DNA of 64,000 nucleotides from Clostridium sp. (GCF_021372645.1 NZ_JAJFUC010000015.1:62001-126000); one strand, 5' to 3'; positions 26,108 through 33,591 are shown, numbered from the stretch's first letter. Program-made: numbers and translations. The notes: generated by a model not told the origin, from the letters alone.

Positions 26108-26704
26108 TTACACAACCATTTTATTTCTTTTGGATTTAGGTTTTTCATCAAAATCAAATGAAAATGAATCTATTAAATCATCCATGTTATCCTGAGTAAT
26201 TCCTATATATCTTAAAGTAACTGATGGGGAAGAATGATTTAAAAACTTTTGAACAATAGTTACATCTTTATTTGCGTGAAGGTACATATGGTATCCAAAG
26301 GTCTTACGGAGCGAATGTGTACCGATTTCTTCATTGATTCCAACTTTTTTAGCAACATCATTTAATATTCTCCAGGCTTGCATACGTTGTATAGGTTGAT
26401 TAATTCCTTTTTGGGATTGAAAGAGATATTCATCATCTTTTAGATTCTGAAGATATTGATTTAATTCTTTTTTTAATGTTGGTTGAATTTTAATACGTTG
26501 AGTTTTACCAGTTTTTTGTTCTTTAAGATTGAAATAATCTTGATTGCGTAAATCTTTTGCTTTTAAAGATAGGATATCTGATATACGAAGACCTGAGTTG
26601 ATGCCTAAACGGAAAAGCATATAGTCTCTGGTGGATTGAGATTTTAATATTTTTTCAATTTGTTTGATTTGAGAGAGTGAACGAATTGGTTGTACTGTTT
26701 TCAT
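26108..26704 (-). CDS. Tyrosine recombinase (catalytic-domain-only integrase)
   Basis: 198 residues with all catalytic positions: R40 in GLRISD, K in the KTGKTQR hairpin, H130 and R133 in THSLRKTFG, H157 in FLNHSS and nucleophile Y166 in LRYIG. The usual arm-binding and core-binding N-terminal domains are missing or reduced, as in small XerD-like phage recombinases. It is the likely integration/excision enzyme, which marks the element as temperate. It has its own sigma-A promoter. Confidence 0.85.
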   Translation of the reverse strand: MKTVQPIRSLSQIKQIEKILKSQSTRDYMLFRLGINSGLRISDILSLKAKDLRNQDYFNLKEQKTGKTQRIKIQPTLKKELNQYLQNLKDDEYLFQSQKGINQPIQRMQAWRILNDVAKKVGINEEIGTHSLRKTFGYHMYLHANKDVTIVQKFLNHSSPSVTLRYIGITQDNMDDLIDSFSFDFDEKPKSKRNKMVV

Positions 26705-26765
26705 GGTGTAGGTTCCTCCTTTTGATTATTGATTAATTTTTATTGTTGGTTAATTTGTTAATATA

Positions 26766-26794
26766 ATATTATAACTAAATGATACATATGTCAA
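26766..26794 (-). promoter_or_regulatory. Sigma-A promoter of the recombinase gene
   Basis: TTGACA, 17-nt spacer, TAATAT on the minus strand, followed by a leader and AAAGGAGGAACC site before the recombinase ATG. Confidence 0.7.
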
Positions 26795-26973
26795 GAGAAT
26801 AATAAAATAAATTTAGAACGAATAGTTTAAAATTTATTAATTGATAAATAATCAGTAATCGGTAAGATTGGTAATTGAGTATAAAGATTATTTGTTTTAC
26901 CAGAGTTTATAAGGAGTTTTATGTGTTGAGGGTATTATATATAGAAGTTTTGTAAGGGTAGATTTTTATTGTC

Positions 26974-27207
26974 GTGAATGTAGGGTTAAGTGGGATAATT
27001 TTTGGTTGTATTTTTATTATATTTTGTAAGGGAAATTGAGTGGAGAAAAGGAGATTTGATGTGAGGTAAAGGGAAGTTAAGGGATGGGTGGAAAAGTGGT
27101 TTTTGAGAGGAGTTTTTAATGGTTTTTTGTTGGAGTAGGTTGGGTTGGGATTGATATGAGATGGTAAGTGGTTGAAAGGTAGATTTGTTGGGATTTGGGA
27201 GGTTAAA
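26974..27207. other. 234-nt tract with no C on the + strand
   Basis: Not one C occurs between C26973 and C27208, while G is about a third of the bases. A leftward RNA would be free of G and rich in C and A. One minus-strand frame is open over most of it but has no ATG, GTG or TTG start and a low-complexity product, so I read it as non-coding. Confidence 0.7.
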
Positions 27208-27262
27208 CGAAATTTAGTCGAAAGTCGATTTTAGGTAGGGTCTGTTGATGGAATAGATGTGC

Positions 27263-27274
27263 GAACATCTGTTC
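27263..27274. promoter_or_regulatory. LexA/DinR (SOS) box
   Basis: GAAC-ATCT-GTTC, preceded by C, fits the Gram-positive LexA consensus CGAACNNNNGTTCG closely. It lies in the divergence region between the leftward integrase arm and the rightward early arm. Confidence 0.65.
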
Positions 27275-27277
27275 TAC

Positions 27278-27289
27278 AAACATCTGTTC
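27278..27289. promoter_or_regulatory. Second, degenerate SOS box
   Basis: AAAC-ATCT-GTTC, 15 bp from the perfect box, one mismatch in the left half. The tandem arrangement suggests cooperative LexA control. Confidence 0.45.
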
Positions 27290-27299
27290 TTTTTGTGAA

Positions 27300-27701
27300 C
27301 TACCCGCCCACCTGAGTAAAAAAATATATTGATATCATAGTAAATAATAATTAATGGCCAAAAATGCCTATATATAGGCATTTATAAGCATTATAAAATG
27401 ATACACAATGTAATTAAGTATCATTTATGGGATTAATGATAGGTAGCAGGGAATAATAATATAAAGATATTGTACTGGATTAATATATGAAACATAAATT
27501 TTATAATGATATTTGAGGTTATCAGGCCGGAATAACCAGGATAATTGCTAATTAATAGCTGAGTAATGATCGAATTGGTACTAGACAAATAAAACTAGCT
27601 GCTAGAATGACTCAGATTGAACGAAAATAAGCAAGGTAATGTAAAATTATTAGGAATAGAATACCAACACGTTACAAGGGAATTAGAACCCTTGTTTTTT
27701 G
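27300..27701 (+). ncRNA. Possible non-coding RNA ending in an intrinsic terminator
   Basis: No gene-like frame is present. Ordered inverted repeats are: AAATGCC..GGCATTT (27362-27383), AAATGATAC..GTATCATTT (27396-27426), GGTTAT..ATAACC (~27513-27533) and CTGAGT..ACTCAG. The stretch ends with CAAGGG-N8-CCCTTG-TTTTTT (27675-27700). I did not find a convincing promoter, so its 5' end is open. Confidence 0.4.
27675..27700 (+). terminator. Intrinsic terminator in the divergence region
   Basis: A 6-7 bp G+C-rich stem CAAGGG / CCCTTG with an 8-nt loop followed by six T. It separates the control region from the rightward gene arm. Confidence 0.8.
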
Positions 27702-27769
27702 TTGCCTTGATATGTCGACAGGATCGGGGTTAATAACAGGGAATCATTGGTGGAAGACTTACTGTATTA

Positions 27770-27867
27770 ACTGTATATATACACTATATACAGTCTAACA
27801 TATTCCCACCATATAGACAATCTAATAATATACTCAAAAAGTATAGTTTAATCTATTCCCACTATAT
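27770..27867. repeat. Operator/origin-like repeats before the rightward arm
   Basis: A 10-bp inverted repeat (ACTGTATATA / TATATACAGT, 27770-27794) is followed by two copies of TATTCCCAC[C/T]ATAT (27801 and 27854). They lie 60-150 bp before the first rightward promoter, a natural place for repressor binding. Confidence 0.45.
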
Positions 27868-27926
27868 CACCGATTCAACCAAACCAAGATAATCATAAAC
27901 AAAATATAAAATAAACTAAAAAATCC

Positions 27927-27955
27927 TTGTATTAATATTGGTAGTATGATATTAT
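27927..27955 (+). promoter_or_regulatory. Sigma-A promoter of the rightward arm
   Basis: TTGTAT, 17-nt spacer ending in TATGA, TATTAT. The same spacer end (ATATGA or TATGA) recurs in the promoters at 30952, 35613 and 36740. Confidence 0.65.
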
Positions 27956-27988
27956 AATTATAGTAATTAAATCAAAAGAGGCCATTAA

Positions 27989-28246
27989 ATGAAAATATAC
28001 AGTTTCTGGTCAGCAGATACAACATACTTCACTAAATCAAAAAATCTCAAAAAAGCTCAAACTATAGGTAAAGAAAACATGGAGCATTACTTAGAAACTT
28101 GTGAATATTTAGGAGAACAACCCGAAGAATTAGAAAACTATTTTATCCCCGAAGAAGTGGAAGTAGTAACAAAAGAATGGTTTAAGCATCTTATAAAAGT
28201 TGATCCTGACACAATGATATTAGATGAAGAATTGTATAACATATAA
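27989..28246 (+). CDS. Hypothetical protein, 85 aa
   Basis: First gene of the rightward arm, 33 nt after a sigma-A promoter. An acidic, helical protein (starting MKIYSFWSADTTYFTKSKN) with no known family. Its stop codon directly abuts a hammerhead ribozyme, so its mRNA 3' end would be set by self-cleavage. Confidence 0.6.
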   Translation: MKIYSFWSADTTYFTKSKNLKKAQTIGKENMEHYLETCEYLGEQPEELENYFIPEEVEVVTKEWFKHLIKVDPDTMILDEELYNI

Positions 28247-28304
28247 ACCCTCTGATGAGCTTGTGAGATTCAAGCGAAACGGGCCATAACAAGCCCGTCA
28301 GGGT
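28247..28304 (+). ncRNA. Hammerhead self-cleaving ribozyme
   Basis: All core parts are present in order: stem I ACCCT/AGGGT, core CTGATGA (28252-28258), stem II GCTTG/CAAGC with a 7-nt loop, GAAA (28276-28279), stem III ACGGGC/GCCCGT with loop CATAACAA, and the cleavage triplet GTC with cutting expected after C28299. The loop III bases repeat the ATAACA motif enriched in this region. It lies between two genes of one operon, where it could split the mRNA. Confidence 0.88.
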
Positions 28305-28336
28305 AACAAAATAAAAAACAAAAGGAGTATGATAAA

Positions 28337-28714
28337 ATGATAATGGAAACTTTAAAAAAAAGGAATATCATCCGCAATACAAATTTTGAAGCAATATACA
28401 TATTATTTAACGGACAATATATAAACCAGGATTATTTTGATGACAATTACAAAAAATGCGAAGACTGCGGAGAATATCATGAAAATGATGAGATGACAGA
28501 TGTAGGTGGATCATCAGAATATAAATGGATTTGCGAATCATGTTTAGATGATTATGGTTTTTGTGAGTGCTGTAACCAATATACTCATACAGATAATATG
28601 GTACGTTGTGATTGGTGCGGAGAATATATCTGTAATAATTGTAGCCATGAAGATAATAACAATACGGTATTATGTGAGTCCTGTATTGTTTTGATTCTAA
28701 CCCTGATGGAGTAG
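28337..28714 (+). CDS. Zinc-binding protein with several CxxC pairs, 125 aa
   Basis: Residues ~40-115 hold at least five Cys pairs (KCEDCGEY, CESCLDDYGFCECC, CDWCGEYICNNC, CESC), a tandem zinc-ribbon/treble-clef pattern common in phage proteins. The last ~10 codons run into the sequence of the following amidotransferase-like gene in another frame, so the two look like an out-of-frame fusion. Confidence 0.6.
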   Translation: MIMETLKKRNIIRNTNFEAIYILFNGQYINQDYFDDNYKKCEDCGEYHENDEMTDVGGSSEYKWICESCLDDYGFCECCNQYTHTDNMVRCDWCGEYICNNCSHEDNNNTVLCESCIVLILTLME

Positions 28715-28719
28715 GTTTA

Positions 28720-29355
28720 ATGTACCAAGACAATAACAGTAACAAAGTAATAATCCAAAAAGGATTTATGTCCTTTGACGATCTTATAACAGCAGTTAAA
28801 AACCTAAACAGTAAAATTGATATAACAGCAAACAATATTGTATTACATTTCCGTTACGCTACACAGGGGAGTATAACAGAAGCAAATACTCATCCTTTCC
28901 CCATAACAGCGAATATAAAAGAGTTAAAGCAAACTACTATAACAACTAATACTGCTATGGTGCATAATGGTATAATTCCTTTTTGCTCAGACTATAACAG
29001 CATGAATAAATTATCTGACACACAAATATTTATTCGTGATTATTTGTCTAAAATGGATAACAGGACAATATTCAATCCTGCTGTATTAGCATTGATTGAA
29101 GAATTAACTAACAGCAAATTTATATTCATGGATAACAGCAGAGTTAAAATGTTAGGCCGTTTTATTGAAGACAAGGGTATATATTATAGTAACGATACAT
29201 ATAAAAAAACACGCTGGTATAAAACATCAAAAAGTAAAAACAGTAAAAAAATATATATGTACTCTATAATAGATTATTGTGCATATTGTGGGCAGTATGG
29301 CCATGTTGACAAATACAATGGTTTATGCTCACAATGTCAGGAAATATTAAAATAA
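28720..29355 (+). pseudogene. Class II glutamine amidotransferase-like protein lacking its N-terminal catalytic Cys
   Basis: In this frame the sequence upstream of the ATG also reads DSNPDGVGLMYQ, then IIQKGFMSFDDL, HFRYATQGS, NTHPFPI and MVHNGII, the order of Ntn-type class II amidotransferases. These enzymes begin Met-Cys, the Cys being the nucleophile; here ~25 N-terminal residues are missing and the zinc-finger gene runs in out of frame. A C-terminal zinc ribbon (YCAYCGQYG ... LCSQCQEIL) is intact. It is a truncated gene, or a -1 frameshift product joined to the zinc protein. Confidence 0.55.
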
Positions 29356-29371
29356 CTATAACAGCATAAAC

Positions 29372-29467
29372 TTAAATCTTTTACCGAGTGCTAATAATAT
29401 AACAACATACTATAACAGAACCATAACAGCATAACAGTAACCTATTAGCACTCCATTAAGGGTTTAA
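29372..29467 (+). ncRNA. Two-stem RNA element, copy A
   Basis: Outer stem TTAAATC / GGTTTAA (7 bp), internal loop TTTTACC / CATTAAG, inner stem GAGTGCTAATA / TATTAGCACTC (11 bp) and a long A/C-rich loop with three ATAACAG. The same architecture occurs at 30844, 32246, 33844 and 37006. Confidence 0.55.
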
Positions 29468-29499
29468 ATCCTTTAAAATCAATAACAGGAGGTAACACA

Positions 29500-29904
29500 A
29501 TGATAAATAACGATAAGAATTTAACTATCAATTACTTTGTAGAATACACCAATGAAGTAGAACGAGATCCCGATTTTGAAAACATCAAACAATTACCAAA
29601 GGTAAAAGACCTAGAGGACGCAATTAACCGTATGTTATCACTCAGGAAACAGAATAAGCATAACATTGCTATAGGTTATGAGATATCCGATAACAGCACA
29701 AATAAATTGGTTGTATCGGATGATGTATGGAATATGGAATATTTAAGAACAACCACTCATGAGGACGAACTACAAAAGGAAATAAACAAACAAAGTAATC
29801 TAATAACAGAACTAAGCCGGGAATTAGAATTACATCAAGAATTTTTAACTAAATACAATGCTATGGATCGATTTAATAAAGAAATGAAGAACCATAATAT
29901 ATAA
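29500..29904 (+). CDS. Hypothetical protein, 134 aa
   Basis: An N-terminal globular part and a helical, probably coiled-coil C-terminus (EDELQKEINKQSNLITELSR). Strong AGGAGG site preceded by the ATAACAG motif. No known family. Confidence 0.6.
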   Translation: MINNDKNLTINYFVEYTNEVERDPDFENIKQLPKVKDLEDAINRMLSLRKQNKHNIAIGYEISDNSTNKLVVSDDVWNMEYLRTTTHEDELQKEINKQSNLITELSRELELHQEFLTKYNAMDRFNKEMKNHNI

Positions 29905-29913
29905 TCTTTTTAG

Positions 29914-29941
29914 ATAGCACTATAACAGTAATATAGTGCTA
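29914..29941 (+). other. Hairpin with ACAG loop
   Basis: TAGCACTATA / TATAGTGCTA (10 bp) with a small loop containing ACAG, just after the 134-aa gene. An outer pairing (TCTTTT with AAAGGA) makes it look like a further, shorter member of the two-stem RNA elements. Confidence 0.4.
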
Positions 29942-29999
29942 TTTATAAAGGACTATAACAGCATAACAGAACTATAACAGGGAAGGAGGTATACTATAA

Positions 30000-30362
30000 A
30001 TGAATAACTATCCAGCATCAACATATGCTAAAATACATAATAACAGGAGGAAACACGGTAAAATGATTAATACATTTACATTAAACAATAAAACATACTC
30101 TATAAGACTAACAAATCACGCAGAGCAGAGATTAAACCAAAGGAACATTGACTTATTCCAGGTAACAGGCAGTATTCTCAGTTTAGGCCAAAAGACTATA
30201 ACAGATTACTCAGGCAGTAACAGAGACATTTTTATAATGGATAAAGAGCATAATTTTAGCGTAGTTTGCAACATAACCATAAACACAATAACTATTGTAA
30301 CCGTTATTGATAACTCCGATTGTTGGGTAAAAGATGGAACTATAGCCGTTAAATTAGTATAA
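30000..30362 (+). CDS. DUF4258-like protein, 120 aa
   Basis: The segment RLTNHAEQRLNQRNID and the following beta strands resemble the DUF4258 group of small phage and toxin-like proteins. Two starts are plausible: ATG 30000 (GAAGGAGG site) or ATG 30064 (AACAGGAGG site, 12-nt spacing); the longer form is given. Function unknown. Confidence 0.5.
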   Translation: MNNYPASTYAKIHNNRRKHGKMINTFTLNNKTYSIRLTNHAEQRLNQRNIDLFQVTGSILSLGQKTITDYSGSNRDIFIMDKEHNFSVVCNITINTITIVTVIDNSDCWVKDGTIAVKLV

Positions 30363-30400
30363 CAGGTTCTAAAATTTATTACTGAGGAGTTGGTATAAAA

Positions 30401-30835
30401 ATGAAGGGTTACAAAGCCACAAATGGAAATTATATAACTGGGAAAGAACTTGAATCAGCACAAAGAAAATTCAAAAAACAGCAAATTGAATACAGGAAAC
30501 AAAAAGAACAAGAGGAAGAAATTCAAAATCAAATTAATATAGCAAAATACATAGCCGAAAAACAAGAACAAAAACAATACCAGGAAAAACAGCAGGAATT
30601 ATTAAAAGTAAAAGATAAAATCTTATTAGCACTCCGGCAAAATAATCCTTTTACTTATAAACAATATCTCATTATATGGGATATCCTAACTACAAACTAC
30701 GATCAAATTTTCTCAGACCTAAATAAAAAACGTATTATAAAAGATGATATATTAAAGGTTATACAATATGTAAAAGGTTTTAGTTCTGAATTATTAAACC
30801 CGTACTGGGAGGAAAGATTAATAAATACACTATAG
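30401..30835 (+). CDS. Coiled-coil protein, 144 aa
   Basis: Residues ~18-75 form a long, very polar Gln/Glu/Lys helix (ESAQRKFKKQQIEYRKQKEQ and onward), followed by a small helical domain. Function unknown. Confidence 0.6.
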   Translation: MKGYKATNGNYITGKELESAQRKFKKQQIEYRKQKEQEEEIQNQINIAKYIAEKQEQKQYQEKQQELLKVKDKILLALRQNNPFTYKQYLIIWDILTTNYDQIFSDLNKKRIIKDDILKVIQYVKGFSSELLNPYWEERLINTL

Positions 30836-30843
30836 CAGCCGTT

Positions 30844-30918
30844 AATATCCTGTTAAAGTACATTAACACCAATATCACAAACCAATAACAGCCGTTAATG
30901 TACTTACTAGAGGATATT
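30844..30918 (+). ncRNA. Two-stem RNA element, copy B
   Basis: Outer stem AATATCC / GGATATT, internal loop TGTTA / ACTAGA, inner stem AAGTACATTAAC / GTTAATGTACTT (12 bp, perfect) and a 26-nt loop with AATAACAGCC. It starts 9 nt after the preceding stop codon. Confidence 0.6.
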
Positions 30919-30951
30919 ACAACCAAAAAATAAATATTATCATTTTAATAC

Positions 30952-30980
30952 TTGCGTTACTATTACCAATATGATAATAT
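30952..30980 (+). promoter_or_regulatory. Sigma-A promoter
   Basis: TTGCGT, 17-nt spacer ending ATATGA, TAATAT; nearly the same -35 and spacer as at 35613. Confidence 0.65.
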
Positions 30981-31019
30981 AATAGATAACAGGATAACAA
31001 AATGAAGGGATGGGATACA

Positions 31020-31208
31020 ATGTATAATTATTATTTTGTTACTTTTAAATGTAATGAGGAAATTCAAACTATTGAGGTTTGGCATCAATTTAGTAATATT
31101 GATGATATTAAACAAAAGTTTTTAAAAGATTGGAACCAAAGAGGTTATATGGACGTTGAAGTAATACATGTACAGCGGAAAAATGGTATTTATAAATTAG
31201 CATTATAA
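31020..31208 (+). CDS. Hypothetical protein, 62 aa
   Basis: A small alpha/beta protein (YYFVTFKCNEEIQTIEVWHQ). I prefer ATG 31020 because AAGGGATGG is correctly spaced from it; an in-frame ATG at 31002 would add six residues. It ends 8 nt before the pistol ribozyme. Confidence 0.55.
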   Translation: MYNYYFVTFKCNEEIQTIEVWHQFSNIDDIKQKFLKDWNQRGYMDVEVIHVQRKNGIYKLAL

Positions 31209-31216
31209 ACAATTTA

Positions 31217-31302
31217 ACTCGATCTGGCGAGTATAAATAGGTTTTAGGACGGAAGCGTTACAAGGCAATAACAGCAAACATTATAGCAGCCTTGTAGGTA
31301 AC
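31217..31302 (+). ncRNA. Pistol-type self-cleaving ribozyme
   Basis: P1 hairpin ACTCG-ATCTGG-CGAGT, then ATAAATAG, P2 5' strand GTT, AAGCGTT (31253-31259), P3 ACAAGGC/GCCTTGT, then AGGT and P2 3' strand AAC. This matches the order and conserved bases of pistol (hairpin, UAAAUAG, AAGCGUU, P3, AGGU, P2'). A short pseudoknot (loop TCTG with CGGA) is possible. Cleavage would be between G31298 and T31299. The P3 loop carries ATAACAG. P2 is short and the pseudoknot weak, which lowers certainty. Confidence 0.7.
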
Positions 31303-31330
31303 AAATAAAATATAAAAGGAGGATAACAGC

Positions 31331-31561
31331 ATGAATTATAAATCTCTTTTAAGAACCACTAAAGATCAAGCGGAAATTACAAGTTATATTTGTGGTAGGG
31401 ATTACAGAATTAAGGCCGGATATAGACAACCCGTATTAGATACAGGATATCAATATTTAATTAGTAAATTCCCAGAACTAAAAGAACAAATAAAAGACAA
31501 TTGGTTAAAAGGTTGGGAGCAGCAACACAAAATTATTCTAAGTGCATTTAAATTAGTATAA
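31331..31561 (+). CDS. Hypothetical protein, 76 aa
   Basis: Small helical protein (DQAEITSYICGRDYRIKAGY). The upstream site AAGGAGGATAACAGC shows the ATAACAG motif inside the ribosome-binding region. No known family. Confidence 0.55.
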   Translation: MNYKSLLRTTKDQAEITSYICGRDYRIKAGYRQPVLDTGYQYLISKFPELKEQIKDNWLKGWEQQHKIILSAFKLV

Positions 31562-31643
31562 CAGATTGATAACAGCATAATAGCCGGAAATAATCAGTTG
31601 AGACTATAACAGAATTATAAATATTGAGGAGGAATATAACAGA

Positions 31644-31868
31644 ATGAAAACATTTAAACAATTAACAGGTTACATGGGAAATCAATTTGTAAAAGAGGAT
31701 CATGTTTTTATATCTGGAGAAGGTTGTTTTTATGAAACAAAAGAAAAAGCAAGAGAAATCTATAATAACAAACCTAACTCAGCAAATGGAGCGAATTTTG
31801 AATTTACTGTTGCTATTGTTGATGGGGTAGAAGTTTATAACTATCACGAAACAAATATATACAATTAA
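31644..31868 (+). CDS. Hypothetical protein, 74 aa
   Basis: An alpha/beta protein (MKTFKQLTGYMGNQFVKED) with a GAGGAGG site 12 nt upstream that is followed by ATATAACAG. No family recognised. Confidence 0.55.
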   Translation: MKTFKQLTGYMGNQFVKEDHVFISGEGCFYETKEKAREIYNNKPNSANGANFEFTVAIVDGVEVYNYHETNIYN

Positions 31869-31964
31869 CCAGCAATAACAGCCTCCCTTTACTACTTGTG
31901 ACCAAAGATTGATTTTATCCCATAATTAAGAGAATAAAAAAATAAATATTAGCATAGAATCATA

Positions 31965-31994
31965 TTGACAATATGGATTGTAATTTGATAGAAT
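31965..31994 (+). promoter_or_regulatory. Sigma-A promoter
   Basis: TTGACA, 18-nt spacer ending TTTGA, TAGAAT, 35 nt before the 70-aa gene. Confidence 0.65.
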
Positions 31995-32028
31995 AAGATA
32001 ACAGATAAATTAAGAGGAGGTATTTTAA

Positions 32029-32241
32029 ATGAAGGTTAAAGATTTAGTTTTAAAGCTTGGTAATTCTGAAACAAAGTTTAAATTTGTTGAAGCAGATGAA
32101 GAAACATTAGTAGTTATATCGGATGTTGATAGCATGAAAAAGACATATAAGAATAGCACAATAGGAGAAGTGTTTAATAGAAATATTAAAAAGTGGATTA
32201 TTCAAGGAATGGGAGAAAGTATTTTAGTAATATTAAAATAA
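32029..32241 (+). CDS. Hypothetical protein, 70 aa
   Basis: Beta-rich small protein (MKVKDLVLKLGNSETKFKFV) with an AGGAGG site and its own promoter. Function unknown. Confidence 0.6.
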   Translation: MKVKDLVLKLGNSETKFKFVEADEETLVVISDVDSMKKTYKNSTIGEVFNRNIKKWIIQGMGESILVILK

Positions 32242-32245
32242 CAGA

Positions 32246-32315
32246 TTAATACTTGTTAGAGTGCTAATCAATCCAAACACAATAACAGCCGAATAGCACT
32301 CAATAGAGGTATTAA
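32246..32315 (+). ncRNA. Two-stem RNA element, copy C
   Basis: Outer stem TTAATAC / GTATTAA, internal loop TTGTTA / AATAGAG, inner stem GAGTGCTA / TAGCACTC and an A/C-rich loop with ATAACAGCC. The inner stem shares GAGTGCTA with copy A. It begins 4 nt after a stop codon. Confidence 0.6.
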
Positions 32316-32336
32316 TAATAACAGGAGGTGAATAGA

Positions 32337-32504
32337 TTGAAAACTAAAGAATTTAATAAAATGTATTGGATTAACAGAATAACAAAAGAGCTTGAAGAAA
32401 ATGGTGAACCAATATGGTATGATGCAGATTTAATTAAAAAACTGGATTATTTCAAAATACTTGAAACAGACTTAAATCGGATGTCATTAATCACATTTAG
32501 ATAA
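32337..32504 (+). CDS. Hypothetical protein, 55 aa (TTG start)
   Basis: A 55-codon gene (KTKEFNKMYWINRITKELEE) starting at TTG behind AACAGGAGGTGAATAGA. It fills an otherwise empty gap. No family recognised. Confidence 0.55.
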   Translation: MKTKEFNKMYWINRITKELEENGEPIWYDADLIKKLDYFKILETDLNRMSLITFR

Positions 32505-32557
32505 TAACACCAATAGCAAATTTTATGCACAGTAAATAATGGAAGGTGGAGTAAAAA

Positions 32558-32944
32558 ATGAATGAAACCATGATGGAGTCAGCAATGGTTAATAATAACG
32601 AAAAACTTGCAAAGACATTAAACTTAAAACCCATAACAAAACAAAGAAGTAAAGACCTGAACACGATATACAAATGGATTTCTAATAATCAGAACAAATC
32701 TATTTTATTATCGGTAATGGCTGGAAGTATTTGTTTTGATGTTGAAATGAAAAACGGTTATCGAATTAATGAAGGTGGAGGCATTGATGATATTGAATTG
32801 ATTGATAACATAACAGAAAATTCCTATCATATCATGTTATTTTCAAGCGATATTAAATATACTACAGATCAAAGCAAAATGGAATTTGAAGCAGATTTTC
32901 AGCTTGAGACCGATGAGGCAATAATTATTTTTATGTTTGTATAG
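32558..32944 (+). CDS. Hypothetical protein, 128 aa
   Basis: Mixed alpha/beta protein; a helical N-terminus followed by strands (ILLSVMAGSICFDVEM; DEAIIIFMFV). No known family. Confidence 0.6.
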   Translation: MNETMMESAMVNNNEKLAKTLNLKPITKQRSKDLNTIYKWISNNQNKSILLSVMAGSICFDVEMKNGYRINEGGGIDDIELIDNITENSYHIMLFSSDIKYTTDQSKMEFEADFQLETDEAIIIFMFV

Positions 32945-32983
32945 AACTGGTATATGGTAACGATATTTTAAGGAGGTTACAAA

Positions 32984-33139
32984 ATGAAAATTTATGTAGA
33001 GATTGAACTTGACGGAGTTATAACAGCAAAAAAATTAGAAATGCCTAACGATATTCGCCACACAGTAGAAGAAAATCAATATATCAGAGATTACTTTATT
33101 AATTTAGGTTACAAGGTAGGGTATATAAGAATTTGTTAA
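32984..33139 (+). CDS. Hypothetical protein, 51 aa
   Basis: MKIYVEIELDGVITAKKLEM start, strong AAGGAGG site at the usual distance. The 3' end of the gene pairs with the following spacer (TAGGTTACAAG with CTTGTAACCTA), so its stop codon lies in a hairpin. Confidence 0.55.
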   Translation: MKIYVEIELDGVITAKKLEMPNDIRHTVEENQYIRDYFINLGYKVGYIRIC

Positions 33140-33291
33140 CTTGTAACCTAATGACGATTAGGTTATGAATTAACATTTTAAAGGTTAACACAGCATAAAC
33201 ATAATATAAATAATAACAGCAATGTGTTAACCTCTGTAAGTGCTAATAAACTATAAAATAAAAAATCTAGTATAGAAAGGAGGTCAGGCCA

Positions 33292-33471
33292 ATGAATAAC
33301 AACCACACAAATTCCCGCCACATTGACGGAGTGAAAGCCTACTACAAGGCTGGCGTATGGTATGCAGATTATAATCAGTATCAGCAGGTAAGATGGCAGC
33401 AGGGGATTAAAACTAATATTGAAGTATTTTGCTCATGGTGTCAGAAGTGGGATTTATGCCCACAAGGGTAA
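33292..33471 (+). CDS. Small Trp/Cys-rich protein, 59 aa
   Basis: A 59-codon gene with an AAAGGAGGTCAGGCC site. It has a Tyr/Trp/Gln-rich middle (VWYADYNQYQQVRWQQG) and a short Cys pattern (CSWCQKWDLC) that may bind zinc. GC content is slightly higher than its neighbours. Confidence 0.55.
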   Translation: MNNNHTNSRHIDGVKAYYKAGVWYADYNQYQQVRWQQGIKTNIEVFCSWCQKWDLCPQG

Positions 33472-33516
33472 AGAAAAAATAATCAATAAAAAATCAATGA
33501 ATAATTAAAAATTAGT

Positions 33517-33545
33517 TTGACAATACTATTTATAACTGCTATACT
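33517..33545 (+). promoter_or_regulatory. Sigma-A promoter
   Basis: TTGACA, 17-nt spacer, TATACT; the -35 box is a perfect match. It drives the 83-aa gene at 33592. Confidence 0.7.
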
Positions 33546-33591
33546 TAGTACAACAGATAAACAAAATAAAAATATTAAGGAGTTGTTTTAA

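Noticed and set aside
26900-27250. Long open frame on the minus strand over the C-free tract
   Set aside because: It has no start codon, a Thr/Pro/Asn/Leu low-complexity product and exists because the strand lacks G, which removes TAG and TGA stops.
28407-28835. Reverse-strand open frames under the rightward small genes
   Set aside because: They lack ribosome-binding sites, run against all neighbours and mirror the AT-rich codons of the real genes.
29372-29467. ATAACAG clusters as a CRISPR array or tandem repeat
   Set aside because: Spacing is irregular, the unit is too short, and copies lie in coding as well as non-coding DNA.
30380-30400. CTGAGGA as a second hammerhead core
   Set aside because: No GAAA and no matching stems follow; the same holds for CTGAGGA at 35301.
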